Shown: in pieces, positions 9,207 to 17,947 of the stretch | Layout: each line of letters opens with the position of its first letter | How positions within the stretch are numbered: the first letter of the stretch is position 1 | Assembly: GCF_002007215.1 (NCBI RefSeq) | Contig: NZ_MUHX01000009.1 | Span: 1 to 64,000, forward strand | Direction: 5' to 3' | Source of the DNA: Pyramidobacter sp. C12-8 | GTDB lineage: Bacteria; Synergistota; Synergistia; Synergistales; Dethiosulfovibrionaceae | DNA: 64,000 nt | Made by a program: the position numbers and the translations under genes | The notes under the pieces: generated by a model | Seen by the model: only the letters and a program-made list of their open reading frames with translations | The model's database searches: none | What the model was told of the DNA's origin: nothing

Positions 9207-10493
9207 GTGGCTGATACCTTCCGCGACGTATTCAAACTTCCGGATCTCAAAAGGCGCATTCTCTTTACCTTGGGAATGCTGTTTGTTTTCCGCCTGGGAG
9301 CTCACATTCCTACGCCGGGCATCAACTCGGCGGCGATGTCGCAGCTCTTTGAAGGAAGTGGCGTTCTCGGTTTCCTTGACCTGTTTGCCGGTGGTGCGCT
9401 GAGAAGGTTCAGTCTTTTCTCGCTTGGTGTGGCGCCTTACATCAACGCGAGCATTGTTTTGCAGTTGGCCGCTGTCATTTTCCCCACGCTTGAGCGTCTT
9501 CAGAAAGAAGGTCCGCAGGGGCAGAAGAAAATGACGCAGTATACGAGGTATGGAGCGATCTTCTTCGCGTTTGTGCAGGCGGTCGGCATGGCCATGTGGC
9601 TGCGCCGCGCCGGGGTTCTGGCTGCGTCGGGACTTGATTTCTTTGTCGCTGTCATTACGGCGGTGACGGGATCGGTAGCCGTGATGTGGCTTGGCGAAGA
9701 AATGACCGATCACGGCATCGGCAACGGCATTTCCCTGCTGATCTTTGCCGGTATCGTTGCCCGTCTTCCCGAGGCTGTGATCCAGACGCTTTCGATGGTC
9801 AGCTCCGGTGAAATGAACGTCGTCACGCTGATTCTGGCGCTCGCCGTCATGGTCGCTGTTCTGGCGGGCGCTGTGCTCCTTGAACAGGGGCAGCGGCGTC
9901 TTCCCGTTCAGTACGCGAAGCGCGTCGTCGGCAACCGCGTCTACGGCGGACAGAGCAGTTTTATTCCGCTGCGTGTCAACATGGGCGGCGTCATGCCGAT
10001 CATCTTTGCCTCGTCGCTGCTGATTTTCCCCTCGACGGTGCTTCGCCTTTTCCACGGCACAGAGCGGCTGGCGAATTACTTTGCGCCCGGCAGTTGGCTT
10101 TACACGGTCCTGTATGTAGTGCTGATCGTCTTCTTCAGTTTCTTCTACACGGCCATGGTCTTCAATCCGAGCGACATCGCGGACAACATGAAGAAAAACG
10201 GCGGCTTCATTCTCGGAATCCGTCCGGGCAAGCCTACGTCAGACTACATCGAAAAGATCGCCTCCCGCATCACGCTGGTGGGGTCGGTCTTTCTCGTCGT
10301 GGTCGCTCTTGTCCCCGATCTTCTGACCAACGTGTTCGGCATCACGAGTTTTTACTTTGGCGGAACGTCCGTCCTGATCATCGTGGGTGTGGCGCTGGAG
10401 ATCGTCGAGCAGGTCAACAGTCAGCTTTTGATGCGCAACTATGAGGGCGTCCTCAAGCGTGCCAAGAGCGGCCGGGGATTGCTTCGCTTCTAG
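9207..10493 (+). CDS. secY: Preprotein translocase subunit SecY
   Basis: SecY is the channel of the Sec translocon in the inner membrane. The 428-residue product has about ten hydrophobic segments, starting near residue 18, with family landmarks GAHIPTPGI, INASIVLQLAAVIFP and FFSFFYTAMVFNP. The start is GTG 9207, one base after the rplO stop, with CTGAGGTGA upstream in rplO. Its place in the spc cluster is standard. Confidence 0.97.
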   Translation: MADTFRDVFKLPDLKRRILFTLGMLFVFRLGAHIPTPGINSAAMSQLFEGSGVLGFLDLFAGGALRRFSLFSLGVAPYINASIVLQLAAVIFPTLERLQKEGPQGQKKMTQYTRYGAIFFAFVQAVGMAMWLRRAGVLAASGLDFFVAVITAVTGSVAVMWLGEEMTDHGIGNGISLLIFAGIVARLPEAVIQTLSMVSSGEMNVVTLILALAVMVAVLAGAVLLEQGQRRLPVQYAKRVVGNRVYGGQSSFIPLRVNMGGVMPIIFASSLLIFPSTVLRLFHGTERLANYFAPGSWLYTVLYVVLIVFFSFFYTAMVFNPSDIADNMKKNGGFILGIRPGKPTSDYIEKIASRITLVGSVFLVVVALVPDLLTNVFGITSFYFGGTSVLIIVGVALEIVEQVNSQLLMRNYEGVLKRAKSGRGLLRF

Positions 10494-10505
10494 GGAGGAC
10501 GGGAG

Positions 10506-11156
10506 ATGAGGATTATTCTTGTCGGACCTCCCGGCGCAGGCAAAGGCACTCAGGCTGAGAAGATTGTCGCGAAGTACGGTGTCGCCCACATCTCCACGGG
10601 CGACATCCTTCGCGCCAACGTCACGGCTGGCACGGAGCTTGGCAGAAAAGCCAAGTCCTTCATGGACGCCGGCGCTCTTGTGCCTGACGACGTGATCGTC
10701 GGCATGATGCGCGGCCGACTCGCTGAAGACGACTGTCGGAAAGGGTTCATCCTCGACGGTTTCCCCCGCACCGTTCCTCAGGCCGAAGCGCTGACGGCGC
10801 TTCTGGCGGAGATGGGGATCGAGCTTGACGGTGTGATCCTTCTCGACGTGGACGACGAAACGGTCGTCGAACGTTTGTGCGGACGCCGCATGTGCAAGAA
10901 GTGCGGCCGGATCTTCCATGTCTCTTTCAAGCCTTCTGCGAAGGGAGACCGCTGCGATTCATGCGACGGCGAGCTCTACCAGAGGGACGACGACAGGGAA
11001 GAAGTGATCCGTCAGCGTCTGGCCGTGTATCATGATCAGACGGCTCCTCTTGTCGATTATTACGGCAAGGCGGGGCTTCTGCTCAGAATCGACGCTGCCG
11101 AAGCCGGGGACCAGGTTTTAAGCCGTATCGAAGCCATGCTTGAGAGGCGTGCATGA
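10506..11156 (+). CDS. adk: Adenylate kinase, zinc-LID form
   Basis: Adk interconverts ATP, AMP and ADP in the cytoplasm. The 216-residue product has the P-loop GPPGAGKGT near residue 7, the AMP-site DGFPRT and a long LID domain. Four LID cysteines (C130, C133, C150 and C153) suit a structural zinc, as in Gram-positive Adk. GGGAGGACGGGAG precedes ATG 10506. The stop overlaps map by four bases. Confidence 0.97.
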   Translation: MRIILVGPPGAGKGTQAEKIVAKYGVAHISTGDILRANVTAGTELGRKAKSFMDAGALVPDDVIVGMMRGRLAEDDCRKGFILDGFPRTVPQAEALTALLAEMGIELDGVILLDVDDETVVERLCGRRMCKKCGRIFHVSFKPSAKGDRCDSCDGELYQRDDDREEVIRQRLAVYHDQTAPLVDYYGKAGLLLRIDAAEAGDQVLSRIEAMLERRA

Positions 11157-11923
11157 TCTCTCTCAAGTCCGTTGGCGATATTGAGAAGATGCGCCATGCC
11201 GGTGCGATTCTTGCCGATCTTCTGATGAACTTGAAGGGGATCGTCAAACCCGGCATGACGACGGCCGATATTGATCGATATGCCGAAGACTTTATCAGGA
11301 AGAACGGCGCCGTTCCTTCCGAAAAGGGGTACGCGGTGCCGGGGATTTCTGAGCCTTATCCTGCTTCGGTCTGCACGTCGGTCAACGACGAAGTGGTCCA
11401 TGGGATCCCCAGCGACAAACGGATCCTTGAGGACGGCGACATTGTCAGTGTCGATGTCATGGCCTCTTATCAAGGCCTCCACGCTGATGCGTGCTACACC
11501 TACGCGGTGGGCGACATTTCGCCGCAGAGGCAGGCGCTGCTTGACGTAACACGGGAAAGTCTGGATCGCGCGATCGCCAAGGTGAAAGCCGGAGCGACTC
11601 TCGGAGACATCGGAAACGCTGTGGAGTCTTTTGTGATTCCCAAAGGTTATGGCATAGTGCGGGAATATGCAGGACACGGAATTGGGCGTCATCCCCATGA
11701 GGCCCCGTCGGTCTTGAACTACGGTGAGCCCGGCACGGGAGTAACTCTTTTGAAGGGGATGACGATCGCCATCGAACCCATGATCATGTGCGGCGGCGAG
11801 ACCCTGAAAGATGGAACGGACGGTTGGCTTGTTTCGACAGCCGACGGTTCTGATGCGGCCCATTTCGAAAAAACCGTCCTCGTCACGACGGACGGAGCAG
11901 AAATCCTGACTCCCTGGCACTAA
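11153..11923 (+). CDS. map: Type I methionine aminopeptidase
   Basis: MetAP removes the initiator methionine from nascent proteins. The 256-residue product has the M24A metal ligands in context: SVDVMASYQGLHADAC (two aspartates), GHGIGRHPHEAP (histidine), AIEPMI and a late glutamate near EKTVLVTTDGAEILTP. VNDEVVHGIP carries the substrate-facing histidine. It is translationally coupled to adk by an ATGA overlap. Confidence 0.96.
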   Translation: MISLKSVGDIEKMRHAGAILADLLMNLKGIVKPGMTTADIDRYAEDFIRKNGAVPSEKGYAVPGISEPYPASVCTSVNDEVVHGIPSDKRILEDGDIVSVDVMASYQGLHADACYTYAVGDISPQRQALLDVTRESLDRAIAKVKAGATLGDIGNAVESFVIPKGYGIVREYAGHGIGRHPHEAPSVLNYGEPGTGVTLLKGMTIAIEPMIMCGGETLKDGTDGWLVSTADGSDAAHFEKTVLVTTDGAEILTPWH

Positions 11924-11954
11924 CCGGGATCTTTGAGGAGGTTCGTAAGGTTCC

Positions 11955-12176
11955 ATGGCTAACAAGGACGATGTGATCGAGGTCCACGGCGAAGTTGAAG
12001 AGCCCTTGCCCAACGCCATGTTTCGCGTCAGGCTTGAGACGGGCCAGGTGATTCTGGCTCATGTTTCGGGAAAAATGAGGATGCATTTCATCCGTATTCT
12101 TCCCGGCGACAAGGTGTTGTTGGAATTGTCGCCTTACGACCTGACCAGAGGGCGGATCACTTACCGCTACAAGTAG
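11955..12176 (+). CDS. infA: Translation initiation factor IF-1
   Basis: IF-1 blocks the A site of the 30S subunit during initiation. The 73-residue product is a single OB-fold with [36 protein letters not shown] and the end [19 protein letters not shown] at 11935-11941 precedes ATG 11955. The order map-infA-rpmJ is typical of Firmicutes and Synergistota. Confidence 0.97.
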   Translation: MANKDDVIEVHGEVEEPLPNAMFRVRLETGQVILAHVSGKMRMHFIRILPGDKVLLELSPYDLTRGRITYRYK

Positions 12177-12193
12177 TCGATATGCTGCCTCTG

Positions 12194-12209
12194 CGGCTGT
12201 TTGCAGCCG
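12194..12209 (+). other. Small hairpin between infA and rpmJ
   Basis: A perfect six-base-pair stem, CGGCTG (12194-12199) and CAGCCG (12204-12209), encloses TTTG in the 65-base gap before rpmJ. No U tract follows, so it should not terminate transcription. It may only affect mRNA stability; no function is claimed. Confidence 0.35.
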
Positions 12210-12241
12210 GGAGCGGAATGTCCATGAGGAGTGTGCAAACT

Positions 12242-12367
12242 ATGAAGGTTAGATCATCTGTTAAACCCATTTGTGAGTATTGCCGAGTGATCAAGCGCAA
12301 TGGCGTCATCCGCGTCATCTGCAGCCGCGATCCTCGTCATAAACAGCGTCAGGGAGCTAGGAGGTAA
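12242..12367 (+). CDS. rpmJ: 50S ribosomal protein L36, zinc form
   Basis: L36 is a tiny zinc-ribbon protein of the 50S subunit. From ATG 12242 the product has 41 residues with the ligands C11, C14, C27 and H33 and the family core [21 protein letters not shown] at 12225-12231 precedes this ATG. An in-frame ATG at 12182 would add an untypical N-terminus and is rejected. The tail RQGARR is a few residues longer than usual. Confidence 0.96.
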   Translation: MKVRSSVKPICEYCRVIKRNGVIRVICSRDPRHKQRQGARR

Positions 12368-12372
12368 CCGGT

Positions 12373-12753
12373 ATGGCTCGAATTGCAGGAGTTGATCTTC
12401 CCCGCGACAAGCGTGTTGAGATCGGCCTCACCTACATCTATGGCATCGGTCTGAGCACGGCTCGTGAGATTCTCAAGAAGACTGGCGTGAACCCGGATAC
12501 GCGCGTCAAGGATCTCACCGAAGAAGAAGCCCAGCTGCTTCGTTCCGAAATCGTCAACAATCACAAGGTGGAGGGCGACCTTCGCCGTGAGGTGTCCATG
12601 AACATCAAGCGGTTGATGGACATCGGCTGTTATCGTGGTATCCGTCACCGCCTGGGGTTGCCCTGTCGCGGCCAGCGCACCAAGACGAATGCCCGCACGT
12701 GGAAGAACCGCAAAGGACGTTCACGTCCCGTTGCCGGTAAGAAGACCGCATAA
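12373..12753 (+). CDS. rpsM: 30S ribosomal protein S13
   Basis: S13 forms head bridges to the 50S subunit and contacts P-site tRNA. The 126-residue product begins [20 protein letters not shown] and has the helix-two-turn-helix region ([17 protein letters not shown]) and the C-terminal [24 protein letters not shown] at 12358-12364 precedes ATG 12373. Confidence 0.97.
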   Translation: MARIAGVDLPRDKRVEIGLTYIYGIGLSTAREILKKTGVNPDTRVKDLTEEEAQLLRSEIVNNHKVEGDLRREVSMNIKRLMDIGCYRGIRHRLGLPCRGQRTKTNARTWKNRKGRSRPVAGKKTA

Positions 12754-12771
12754 CCAAGGGAGGTAACGTTC

Positions 12772-13155
12772 GTGGCCAATCGCACACAGCGTAAGAAGGA
12801 AAAGAAGAATATCAGCTACGGAGTCGCTCATATCTTCTCGACGTTCAACAACACCATCGTGAGCATCACCGACAAGGGCGGCGCTCTGCTGGCGTGGGCG
12901 TCGGGCGGCAACGTCGGTTTCAAGGGCGCCCGCAAGTCCACTCCCTTCGCCGCGCAGGTCGCTTCTCAGCAGGCCGCCAAAACGGCTCAGGATCACGGCC
13001 TTCGCGAGATCGACGTGGTCGTCAAGGGCCCCGGTCCAGGCCGTGAGTCTGCCATCCGCGCGCTTCAGGCCGTCGGCCTGCAGGTCAACTCCATCAGGGA
13101 CGAGACCCCCATCCCTCACAACGGATGCCGTCCTCCCAAAAGACGCCGCGTCTAA
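12772..13155 (+). CDS. rpsK: 30S ribosomal protein S11
   Basis: S11 lies on the 30S platform at the mRNA exit. The 127-residue product shows [18 protein letters not shown], the [14 protein letters not shown] segment, [15 protein letters not shown] and the end [14 protein letters not shown]. The start is GTG 12772 after GGGAGG (12758-12763). rpsD does not follow it, unlike in E. coli; in Bacillus rpsD also lies elsewhere. Confidence 0.97.
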   Translation: MANRTQRKKEKKNISYGVAHIFSTFNNTIVSITDKGGALLAWASGGNVGFKGARKSTPFAAQVASQQAAKTAQDHGLREIDVVVKGPGPGRESAIRALQAVGLQVNSIRDETPIPHNGCRPPKRRRV

Positions 13156-13158
13156 TAC

Positions 13159-13188
13159 TTGTATTTTGTCGTTAAAGCTGCGTAGAAT
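13159..13188 (+). promoter_or_regulatory. Possible internal promoter for rpoA-rplQ
   Basis: The 92-base gap before rpoA contains TTGTAT (13159-13164), an 18-base spacer and TAGAAT (13183-13188), a fair sigma-70-type promoter. A short stem, TAGCC (13195-13199) with GGCTA (13206-13210), lies just after it. The gap is the longest inside the alpha cluster. Use as a promoter is inferred from motif match only. Confidence 0.4.
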
Positions 13189-13247
13189 CCGTCGTAGCCT
13201 CAATCGGCTATGGAGTTATAGGAAGGGTGTGGGGATCTTTGGAGATT

Positions 13248-14255
13248 ATGCGGCCTGAGATTCAAGTTGAAGAGTGTTCCAGTACCGCCGCGCGGCTGGT
13301 TATTGGTCCGCTCGAACGCGGTTATGGTCAGACGATAGGTAACGCTCTCCGTCGTGTGCTGCTTTCTTCGATCAAAGGAGCGGCGATCAGTGCGGTTCGC
13401 GTTGAAGGCGCTCAGCACGAGTTTACGACGATCCCCGGCATGAAGGAAGACGTTATCGAGCTGCTGCTGAATCTCAAGCACGTGCCTGTCCGCTCCCATA
13501 GCGCCGAATACCGTACACTGAAGCTGGATGTGGAAGGCGGAAAGAAGGTTACGGCAGCCGATTTTCAGGAGGACAGCGACATCGAGTTCATAGATCCCGA
13601 CGCGTACATCTGCACGCTGGCGGAAGGGCATTCGCTTTCGCTCGAAGTTTACATCGAGCAGGGCGTCGGCTACGCCACGGTGGATCGTCCGCGCCCGAGC
13701 TATTTACCGGTAGACGCTCTCATGATCGACGCCATCTATTCCCCGATCCTTCGCGTCAAGTACGAAGTTCAGAACGAACGCGTCGGCCAAAAGACGGACT
13801 ATGAAAAAATTGTGATGAACGTCACCACGAATGGCGTCGTCGCTCCCGATATCGCCGTCGCCGAAGCGGCGAAACTGCTTCGCGAGTATTTCGACATCGT
13901 CATTCAGGAGCTTCGCAAGCTTCATCCCGCCGAGCTCGGGCTGTTCGACGACGAAAGCGCGTCTCAGCCTTCCGGGAACAGTCAGGCCGGAGACGGCGCC
14001 GATAATCCGCCGGAGAATGCCCTGCTGAACAAACCGGTCAGGGAACTTGAACTTTCAATCAGAAGTGAAAACTGCCTGCTTCGCGGTGGCATTCATACCA
14101 TTGGCGATCTTGTCAGCCGCAGTAAGGATGACTTGCTGAAGATCCGCAACCTGGGCAAGATCTCTCTTCGCGAGATCGAAGAGAAGATGACCAAGTACGG
14201 TATCGTCCTCAGTGACGACAAGGCAAGCGCAGAGAACTCAAGCAAGGAGGACTAA
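13248..14255 (+). CDS. rpoA: DNA-directed RNA polymerase subunit alpha
   Basis: The alpha subunit starts RNA polymerase assembly and its C-terminal domain binds UP elements and activators. The N-terminal domain has PLERGYGQTIGNALRRVLLSS; a linker rich in Ser, Gly and Asn (about residues 235-260) leads to the CTD with ELSIRSENCLLRGGIHTIGDL and LGKISLREIEEKM. Starts at GTG 13227, TTG 13239 or ATG 13248 are possible; ATG gives the family-like N-terminus MRPEIQVEE and about 335 residues. The exact start is uncertain. Confidence 0.95.
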   Translation: MRPEIQVEECSSTAARLVIGPLERGYGQTIGNALRRVLLSSIKGAAISAVRVEGAQHEFTTIPGMKEDVIELLLNLKHVPVRSHSAEYRTLKLDVEGGKKVTAADFQEDSDIEFIDPDAYICTLAEGHSLSLEVYIEQGVGYATVDRPRPSYLPVDALMIDAIYSPILRVKYEVQNERVGQKTDYEKIVMNVTTNGVVAPDIAVAEAAKLLREYFDIVIQELRKLHPAELGLFDDESASQPSGNSQAGDGADNPPENALLNKPVRELELSIRSENCLLRGGIHTIGDLVSRSKDDLLKIRNLGKISLREIEEKMTKYGIVLSDDKASAENSSKED

Positions 14256-14261
14256 GTCCCT

Positions 14262-14615
14262 ATGAGACATGGAGTTGCCCAGAGAAAGCTCGGCCGCAAC
14301 GGCAGCCACAGACGCGCGATGCTGGCCAATATGGTCGCGAGCCTGATCCTTGAAGGCAGCATCGAGACCACGGTGACCCGCGCGAAGGAAGTTCGCCGCG
14401 TCGCCGAGCGTTTGATCACGCGCGCCAAGGGCGGCACGCTGCACGATCGCCGCATCGTCATTTCGCGCATGAACTACAAGGAAGCCGTCATCAAACTGTT
14501 TGACGACGTCGCTCCCCGTTTTGCGGATCGTCCCGGCGGATACACCCGTATCGTCCGTACCCGTTTCCGCGTCGGCGACGCGTCGCCCATGGCGGTCATC
14601 TCGCTGGTTGACTAA
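14262..14615 (+). CDS. rplQ: 50S ribosomal protein L17
   Basis: L17 sits at the base of the 50S subunit. The 117-residue product begins MRHGVAQRKLGRNGSHRRAM and contains SLILEGSIETTVTRAKEVRR and the end GGYTRIVRTRFRVGDASPMA. AAGGAGGA at 14247-14254 precedes ATG 14262. It closes the alpha cluster and runs into the ECF transporter genes. Confidence 0.97.
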   Translation: MRHGVAQRKLGRNGSHRRAMLANMVASLILEGSIETTVTRAKEVRRVAERLITRAKGGTLHDRRIVISRMNYKEAVIKLFDDVAPRFADRPGGYTRIVRTRFRVGDASPMAVISLVD

Positions 14616-14627
14616 AAACGCCGGAAA

Positions 14628-15470
14628 ATGGAACAACCCAATATGATCTCCCTGAGGGGTGTTGGCTATTCTTACTCCGACACGGGGAGGCCCGCGCTTG
14701 AGAACGTCAGTTTCGAAGTGCGGCAGGGCGAGTGGATCGCCCTGGTCGGCAGCAATGGCTCTGGGAAGTCCACGCTGGCCAAACACCTTAACGCCCTGCT
14801 CGTTCCGATGCAGGGCGCTTGTTTTATCTTGGGACGGGACTCCCGCGAGGAAGAAAATCTGTGGAAGATCCGCTCTTCCGTGTCGATGGTCTTTCAGAAT
14901 CCCGAAAATCAGATCGTTTCCACGGTAGTGGAGGACGACGTGGCGTTCGGTCCGGAAAATCTCGGCCTGCCGGCGGCGGAGATCCGCCGCCGCGTGGACG
15001 AAGCCCTCAAAGTCTGCGGTCTTGCGGAGAAAGCCGACAAGGCGGTCTACACGCTGTCCGGCGGGCAAAAGCAGCGTTTGGCCATTGCCGGCGCTCTGGC
15101 CATGGGCACGCAGTGTCTGGTGCTCGACGAGCCGACGGCGATGCTCGATCCCGAGGGGCGCCGGGAAGTGGGGACGCTGCTGCGCGAGCTGCATGGACGC
15201 GGCATCACGATCGTGCAGGTGACGCACCGCCTCGAAGAGGTGATTGGCGCCGATCGCGTGATCGTTCTCGATCAGGGGCGCTTCGCCTGGGAAGGCACGC
15301 CGGATCAGCTTTTCCGCCTGAAAGACATCGGCGCCCGCTGGGGACTGGAAGTGCCGCCCGTCGTGATTCTTCGGGAGCGGCTCGTCGCCGCCGGGCTGAT
15401 AGCAAAAGATACTCCGCCGACGGCGGAGGGGATAGGAACGGCTTTATGTCTATCGTCGTCGAAAATTTAA
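14628..15470 (+). CDS. ecfA1: ECF transporter ATP-binding subunit EcfA1
   Basis: This 280-residue ABC ATPase powers an energy-coupling-factor vitamin or metal importer. It has Walker A GSNGSGKST near residue 42, the signature LSGGQKQR and Walker B CLVLDEPTAMLDP, followed by a C-terminal extension. Twelve bases separate it from rplQ. ATG 14628 is listed; ATG 14643 (MISLRG) is a good alternative because neither has a strong ribosome-binding site. Its 3' end overlaps ecfA2 by 25 bases. Confidence 0.92.
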   Translation: MEQPNMISLRGVGYSYSDTGRPALENVSFEVRQGEWIALVGSNGSGKSTLAKHLNALLVPMQGACFILGRDSREEENLWKIRSSVSMVFQNPENQIVSTVVEDDVAFGPENLGLPAAEIRRRVDEALKVCGLAEKADKAVYTLSGGQKQRLAIAGALAMGTQCLVLDEPTAMLDPEGRREVGTLLRELHGRGITIVQVTHRLEEVIGADRVIVLDQGRFAWEGTPDQLFRLKDIGARWGLEVPPVVILRERLVAAGLIAKDTPPTAEGIGTALCLSSSKI

Positions 15471-16306
15471 GCCACATTTACCATGAAAACACTGCCCTCC
15501 AGACGGCAGCTCTGGAGGGCGTTTCGCTGTCGATCGAACGCGGTCACTGGACCTCGTTCATCGGCCATACGGGCAGCGGCAAGTCGACGCTGGCTCAGCA
15601 CCTGAACGCGATCCTGCGCCCTACGTCGGGTTCGGTGACGGTGGACGGCGCGGCGATCCTGCCGGAGAAAAAACGGGAGAAGACCGATTTTCGCGAGATC
15701 CGCCGCAAGGTGGGGCTGATCTTCCAGTATCCCGAGCAGCAGCTTTTCGAGGAGACGGTGCGCGAGGAGCTGGCTTTTGCGCCGCGCAACTGGGGCGTGC
15801 CGGAGTCCCGGATCGGCGAGCTGACGGCGGGGGCGCTGCGCGCGGTGGAACTCGACGATTCTTATCTGGAGCGCAATCCTTTCGGCCTCTCCGGCGGCGA
15901 GAAGAGGCGCGTGGCGATCGCCTCGGTGCTGACCTGCGCGCCGGATTATCTGGTGCTCGACGAGCCGACGGCGGGACTGGACGAGCGCGGCCGGGCGGCG
16001 CTGCTGAAGCTGCTGGACCGTATCCACCGCGAGGGCACGGGGATCGTGCTGGTCACTCACGATCTGGAGATCGCCTTTTCGCGCAGCGACCGCATTCTCG
16101 TGCTCGACCACGGGCGCTGCGCCGGTCTGGGCACGGCGGACGAGATCGCGGTGCAGCTGTACCGGCGGCCGGTTTCGGGGCTGGTGCTGCCTGAAGTGAT
16201 GCTGACGGCGCTGAAGTTGCGCGAGCGCGGACTGCGCGCGCCGCTGACCTGCGATGCCGAAAGGCTGGCGCAGGCGCTGGTCCGCGAGAGGAGGCGGGGG
16301 CGTTGA
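15446..16306 (+). CDS. ecfA2: ECF transporter ATP-binding subunit EcfA2
   Basis: The second ATPase of the ECF module has 286 residues with Walker A GHTGSGKST, the Q-loop region GLIFQYPEQQLFEETV, signature LSGGEKRR and Walker B YLVLDEPTAGLDE. It begins at ATG 15446 inside the 3' end of ecfA1, after GATAGGA. EcfA1 and EcfA2 are expected to form a heterodimer on EcfT. The next gene, ecfT, starts at its stop codon. Confidence 0.93.
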   Translation: MSIVVENLSHIYHENTALQTAALEGVSLSIERGHWTSFIGHTGSGKSTLAQHLNAILRPTSGSVTVDGAAILPEKKREKTDFREIRRKVGLIFQYPEQQLFEETVREELAFAPRNWGVPESRIGELTAGALRAVELDDSYLERNPFGLSGGEKRRVAIASVLTCAPDYLVLDEPTAGLDERGRAALLKLLDRIHREGTGIVLVTHDLEIAFSRSDRILVLDHGRCAGLGTADEIAVQLYRRPVSGLVLPEVMLTALKLRERGLRAPLTCDAERLAQALVRERRRGR

Positions 16307-17112
16307 AGTTTCTTGAGAACATGAGTTTCGGGCAGTACGTGCCCGCCCGTTCGTGGGTGCATCGCCTCGACCCGCGCGCCAAGGTGGGCGCGCTGGCGCT
16401 GCTGCTGACGGGGATATTCATGGCGGGGCGCCCCTACGATTGGATCCTCTGGGCGGCGGTGCTGTGGCTCTGCGCGGCGCTGGCGCAGACGAACGTGGCG
16501 TTTTTGCTGCGTTCGATCCGCACGGTGCTGTTCCTGATCGTTTTCACGGCGCTGCTGAATCTGTTCTTCGCGTCGGGGGAGCCTCTGTGGCAGTGGGGGA
16601 TCTTCCGCGTCAGCCGGGAAGGCGTCGAGCTGGCCTGGACGATGGCGCTGCGGCTGACGCTGCTGGTGCTGTTCGCCAATCTGCTGACGCTGACGACCAG
16701 TCCGATGGCGCTGTCCGACGGGCTGGAGAGTCTCTTTTCGCCGTTCAAGCGCTTCGGTTTTCCGGCGCACGAACTGGCGATGATGATGACGATCGCGCTG
16801 CGCTTCATCCCCACGCTGCTGAGCGAGACGGACCGCATCCTCAAAGCGCAGCTGGCCCGCGGCGCGGACCTTGACCGCGGTTCGGTCGTCAGGCGCATGA
16901 AGGCGTTCATCCCCGTGCTGGTGCCGCTGTTCGTGATCGTCTTTCAGCGCGCCGACGATCTGGCGGTGGCGATGGAAGCCCGCTGTTACCGCGGCGGCGA
17001 GGGGCGGACGCGCATGAAGCCGTTTCGCTGGCGGGCGGCCGACACGGCGGCGCTGGTTTTCTGCGCGCTGCTGATCGCCGGCCAGAAGCTGCTGAACTGG
17101 GTGGTCGGCTGA
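16303..17112 (+). CDS. ecfT: ECF transporter transmembrane subunit EcfT
   Basis: EcfT is the membrane scaffold linking the two ATPases to interchangeable substrate-binding S components. The 269-residue product has several hydrophobic segments and the coupling-helix motifs QLARGADLDRG and AMEARCYRGG. No S-component gene is nearby, which suggests a shared (group II) module. TTG 16303 overlaps the ecfA2 stop and follows GAGGAGGCGGGGG; ATG 16321 is the alternative start. Confidence 0.92.
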   Translation: MKFLENMSFGQYVPARSWVHRLDPRAKVGALALLLTGIFMAGRPYDWILWAAVLWLCAALAQTNVAFLLRSIRTVLFLIVFTALLNLFFASGEPLWQWGIFRVSREGVELAWTMALRLTLLVLFANLLTLTTSPMALSDGLESLFSPFKRFGFPAHELAMMMTIALRFIPTLLSETDRILKAQLARGADLDRGSVVRRMKAFIPVLVPLFVIVFQRADDLAVAMEARCYRGGEGRTRMKPFRWRAADTAALVFCALLIAGQKLLNWVVG

Positions 17113-17855
17113 TGCCGCGCTATTCCTGCGTGATCAGCTACGACGGCGGCAAGTTCTGCGGCTGGCAGACGCAGCCCAACGGCGCCACCGTTCAGGAGTC
17201 GCTGGAGCGGGTCCTGTCGCTGCTGAACGGTTCGCCGGTGAAGGCAACGGGCGCAGGGCGCACGGACGCCGGCGTGCACGCGCGCGGACAGACGGCTTCC
17301 TTCCTGATGGACCGAGCCTGGGAGCCGCGGCGGCTTCTGCTGGCGCTGAACGCGAATCTGCCCGAGGGCGCGGCGGTTGCGTCGGTACGGGAGCGCCCGC
17401 CGGAGTTCGACGCGCGGCGCGACGCGCTGTGGCGCGAATACGCCTTTTTCGTGTGGCGCGGTTCATTCTGCTATCCAATGATGAAGCCCTACGTGTGGTG
17501 GAAAAAAAAGGACGACTGGGATCATGATCTGATCCGCCGCGGCTGCGCGCTGCTGGAGGGACGGCACGATTTCAGCGCGTTCTGCCGGGCCGGCGACCTG
17601 CCGGAAAACGCGGTGCGGCGCATGCACTTCGTGCGCTATATTCGCCGCGGCCGGCTGTCGGTCTTCCGCATCCGCGGCGACGCTTTTTTGACCAACATGG
17701 TGCGGATCATGGTTGGCAATCTGGACGCCGTCGCTTCGGGACGCCGGCCGCTCTCGTGGCTGGCCGCGCTGCTGGATGGCGCGAGCCGCAGCGACTCGGC
17801 GATGACGGTGCCGCCGGACGGGTTGTTTTTCTGGAAGGTTGGCTACAAGGACTAA
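17112..17855 (+). CDS. truA: tRNA pseudouridine(38-40) synthase
   Basis: TruA makes pseudouridine at positions 38-40 of tRNA anticodon arms. The 247-residue product has the catalytic aspartate D52 in GRTDAGVHARGQ, the N-terminal YDGGKFCGWQTQPNG, and a late FLTNMVRIMVGNL. Its ATG overlaps the ecfT stop by one base, which matches the rplQ-ecfA-ecfA-ecfT-truA order seen in Firmicutes. rplM and rpsI do not follow. Confidence 0.96.
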   Translation: MPRYSCVISYDGGKFCGWQTQPNGATVQESLERVLSLLNGSPVKATGAGRTDAGVHARGQTASFLMDRAWEPRRLLLALNANLPEGAAVASVRERPPEFDARRDALWREYAFFVWRGSFCYPMMKPYVWWKKKDDWDHDLIRRGCALLEGRHDFSAFCRAGDLPENAVRRMHFVRYIRRGRLSVFRIRGDAFLTNMVRIMVGNLDAVASGRRPLSWLAALLDGASRSDSAMTVPPDGLFFWKVGYKD

Positions 17856-17868
17856 AATAGGGTACAAT
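17839..17868 (+). promoter_or_regulatory. Candidate promoter of mreB
   Basis: TTGGCT (17839-17844) and TACAAT (17863-17868) are 18 bases apart at the truA stop codon, about 80 bases before mreB. The mreB start has GGGAGG (17931-17936) at good distance. The match to the sigma-70 consensus is moderate and no terminator is seen after truA. Confidence 0.45.
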
Positions 17869-17947
17869 AGAACAGTTTTGGAGAATGTGTTCTGACTCCC
17901 GTACGATTCAAAAGCTGACCAACTTCAGAAGGGAGGCTCTTCCTAAA

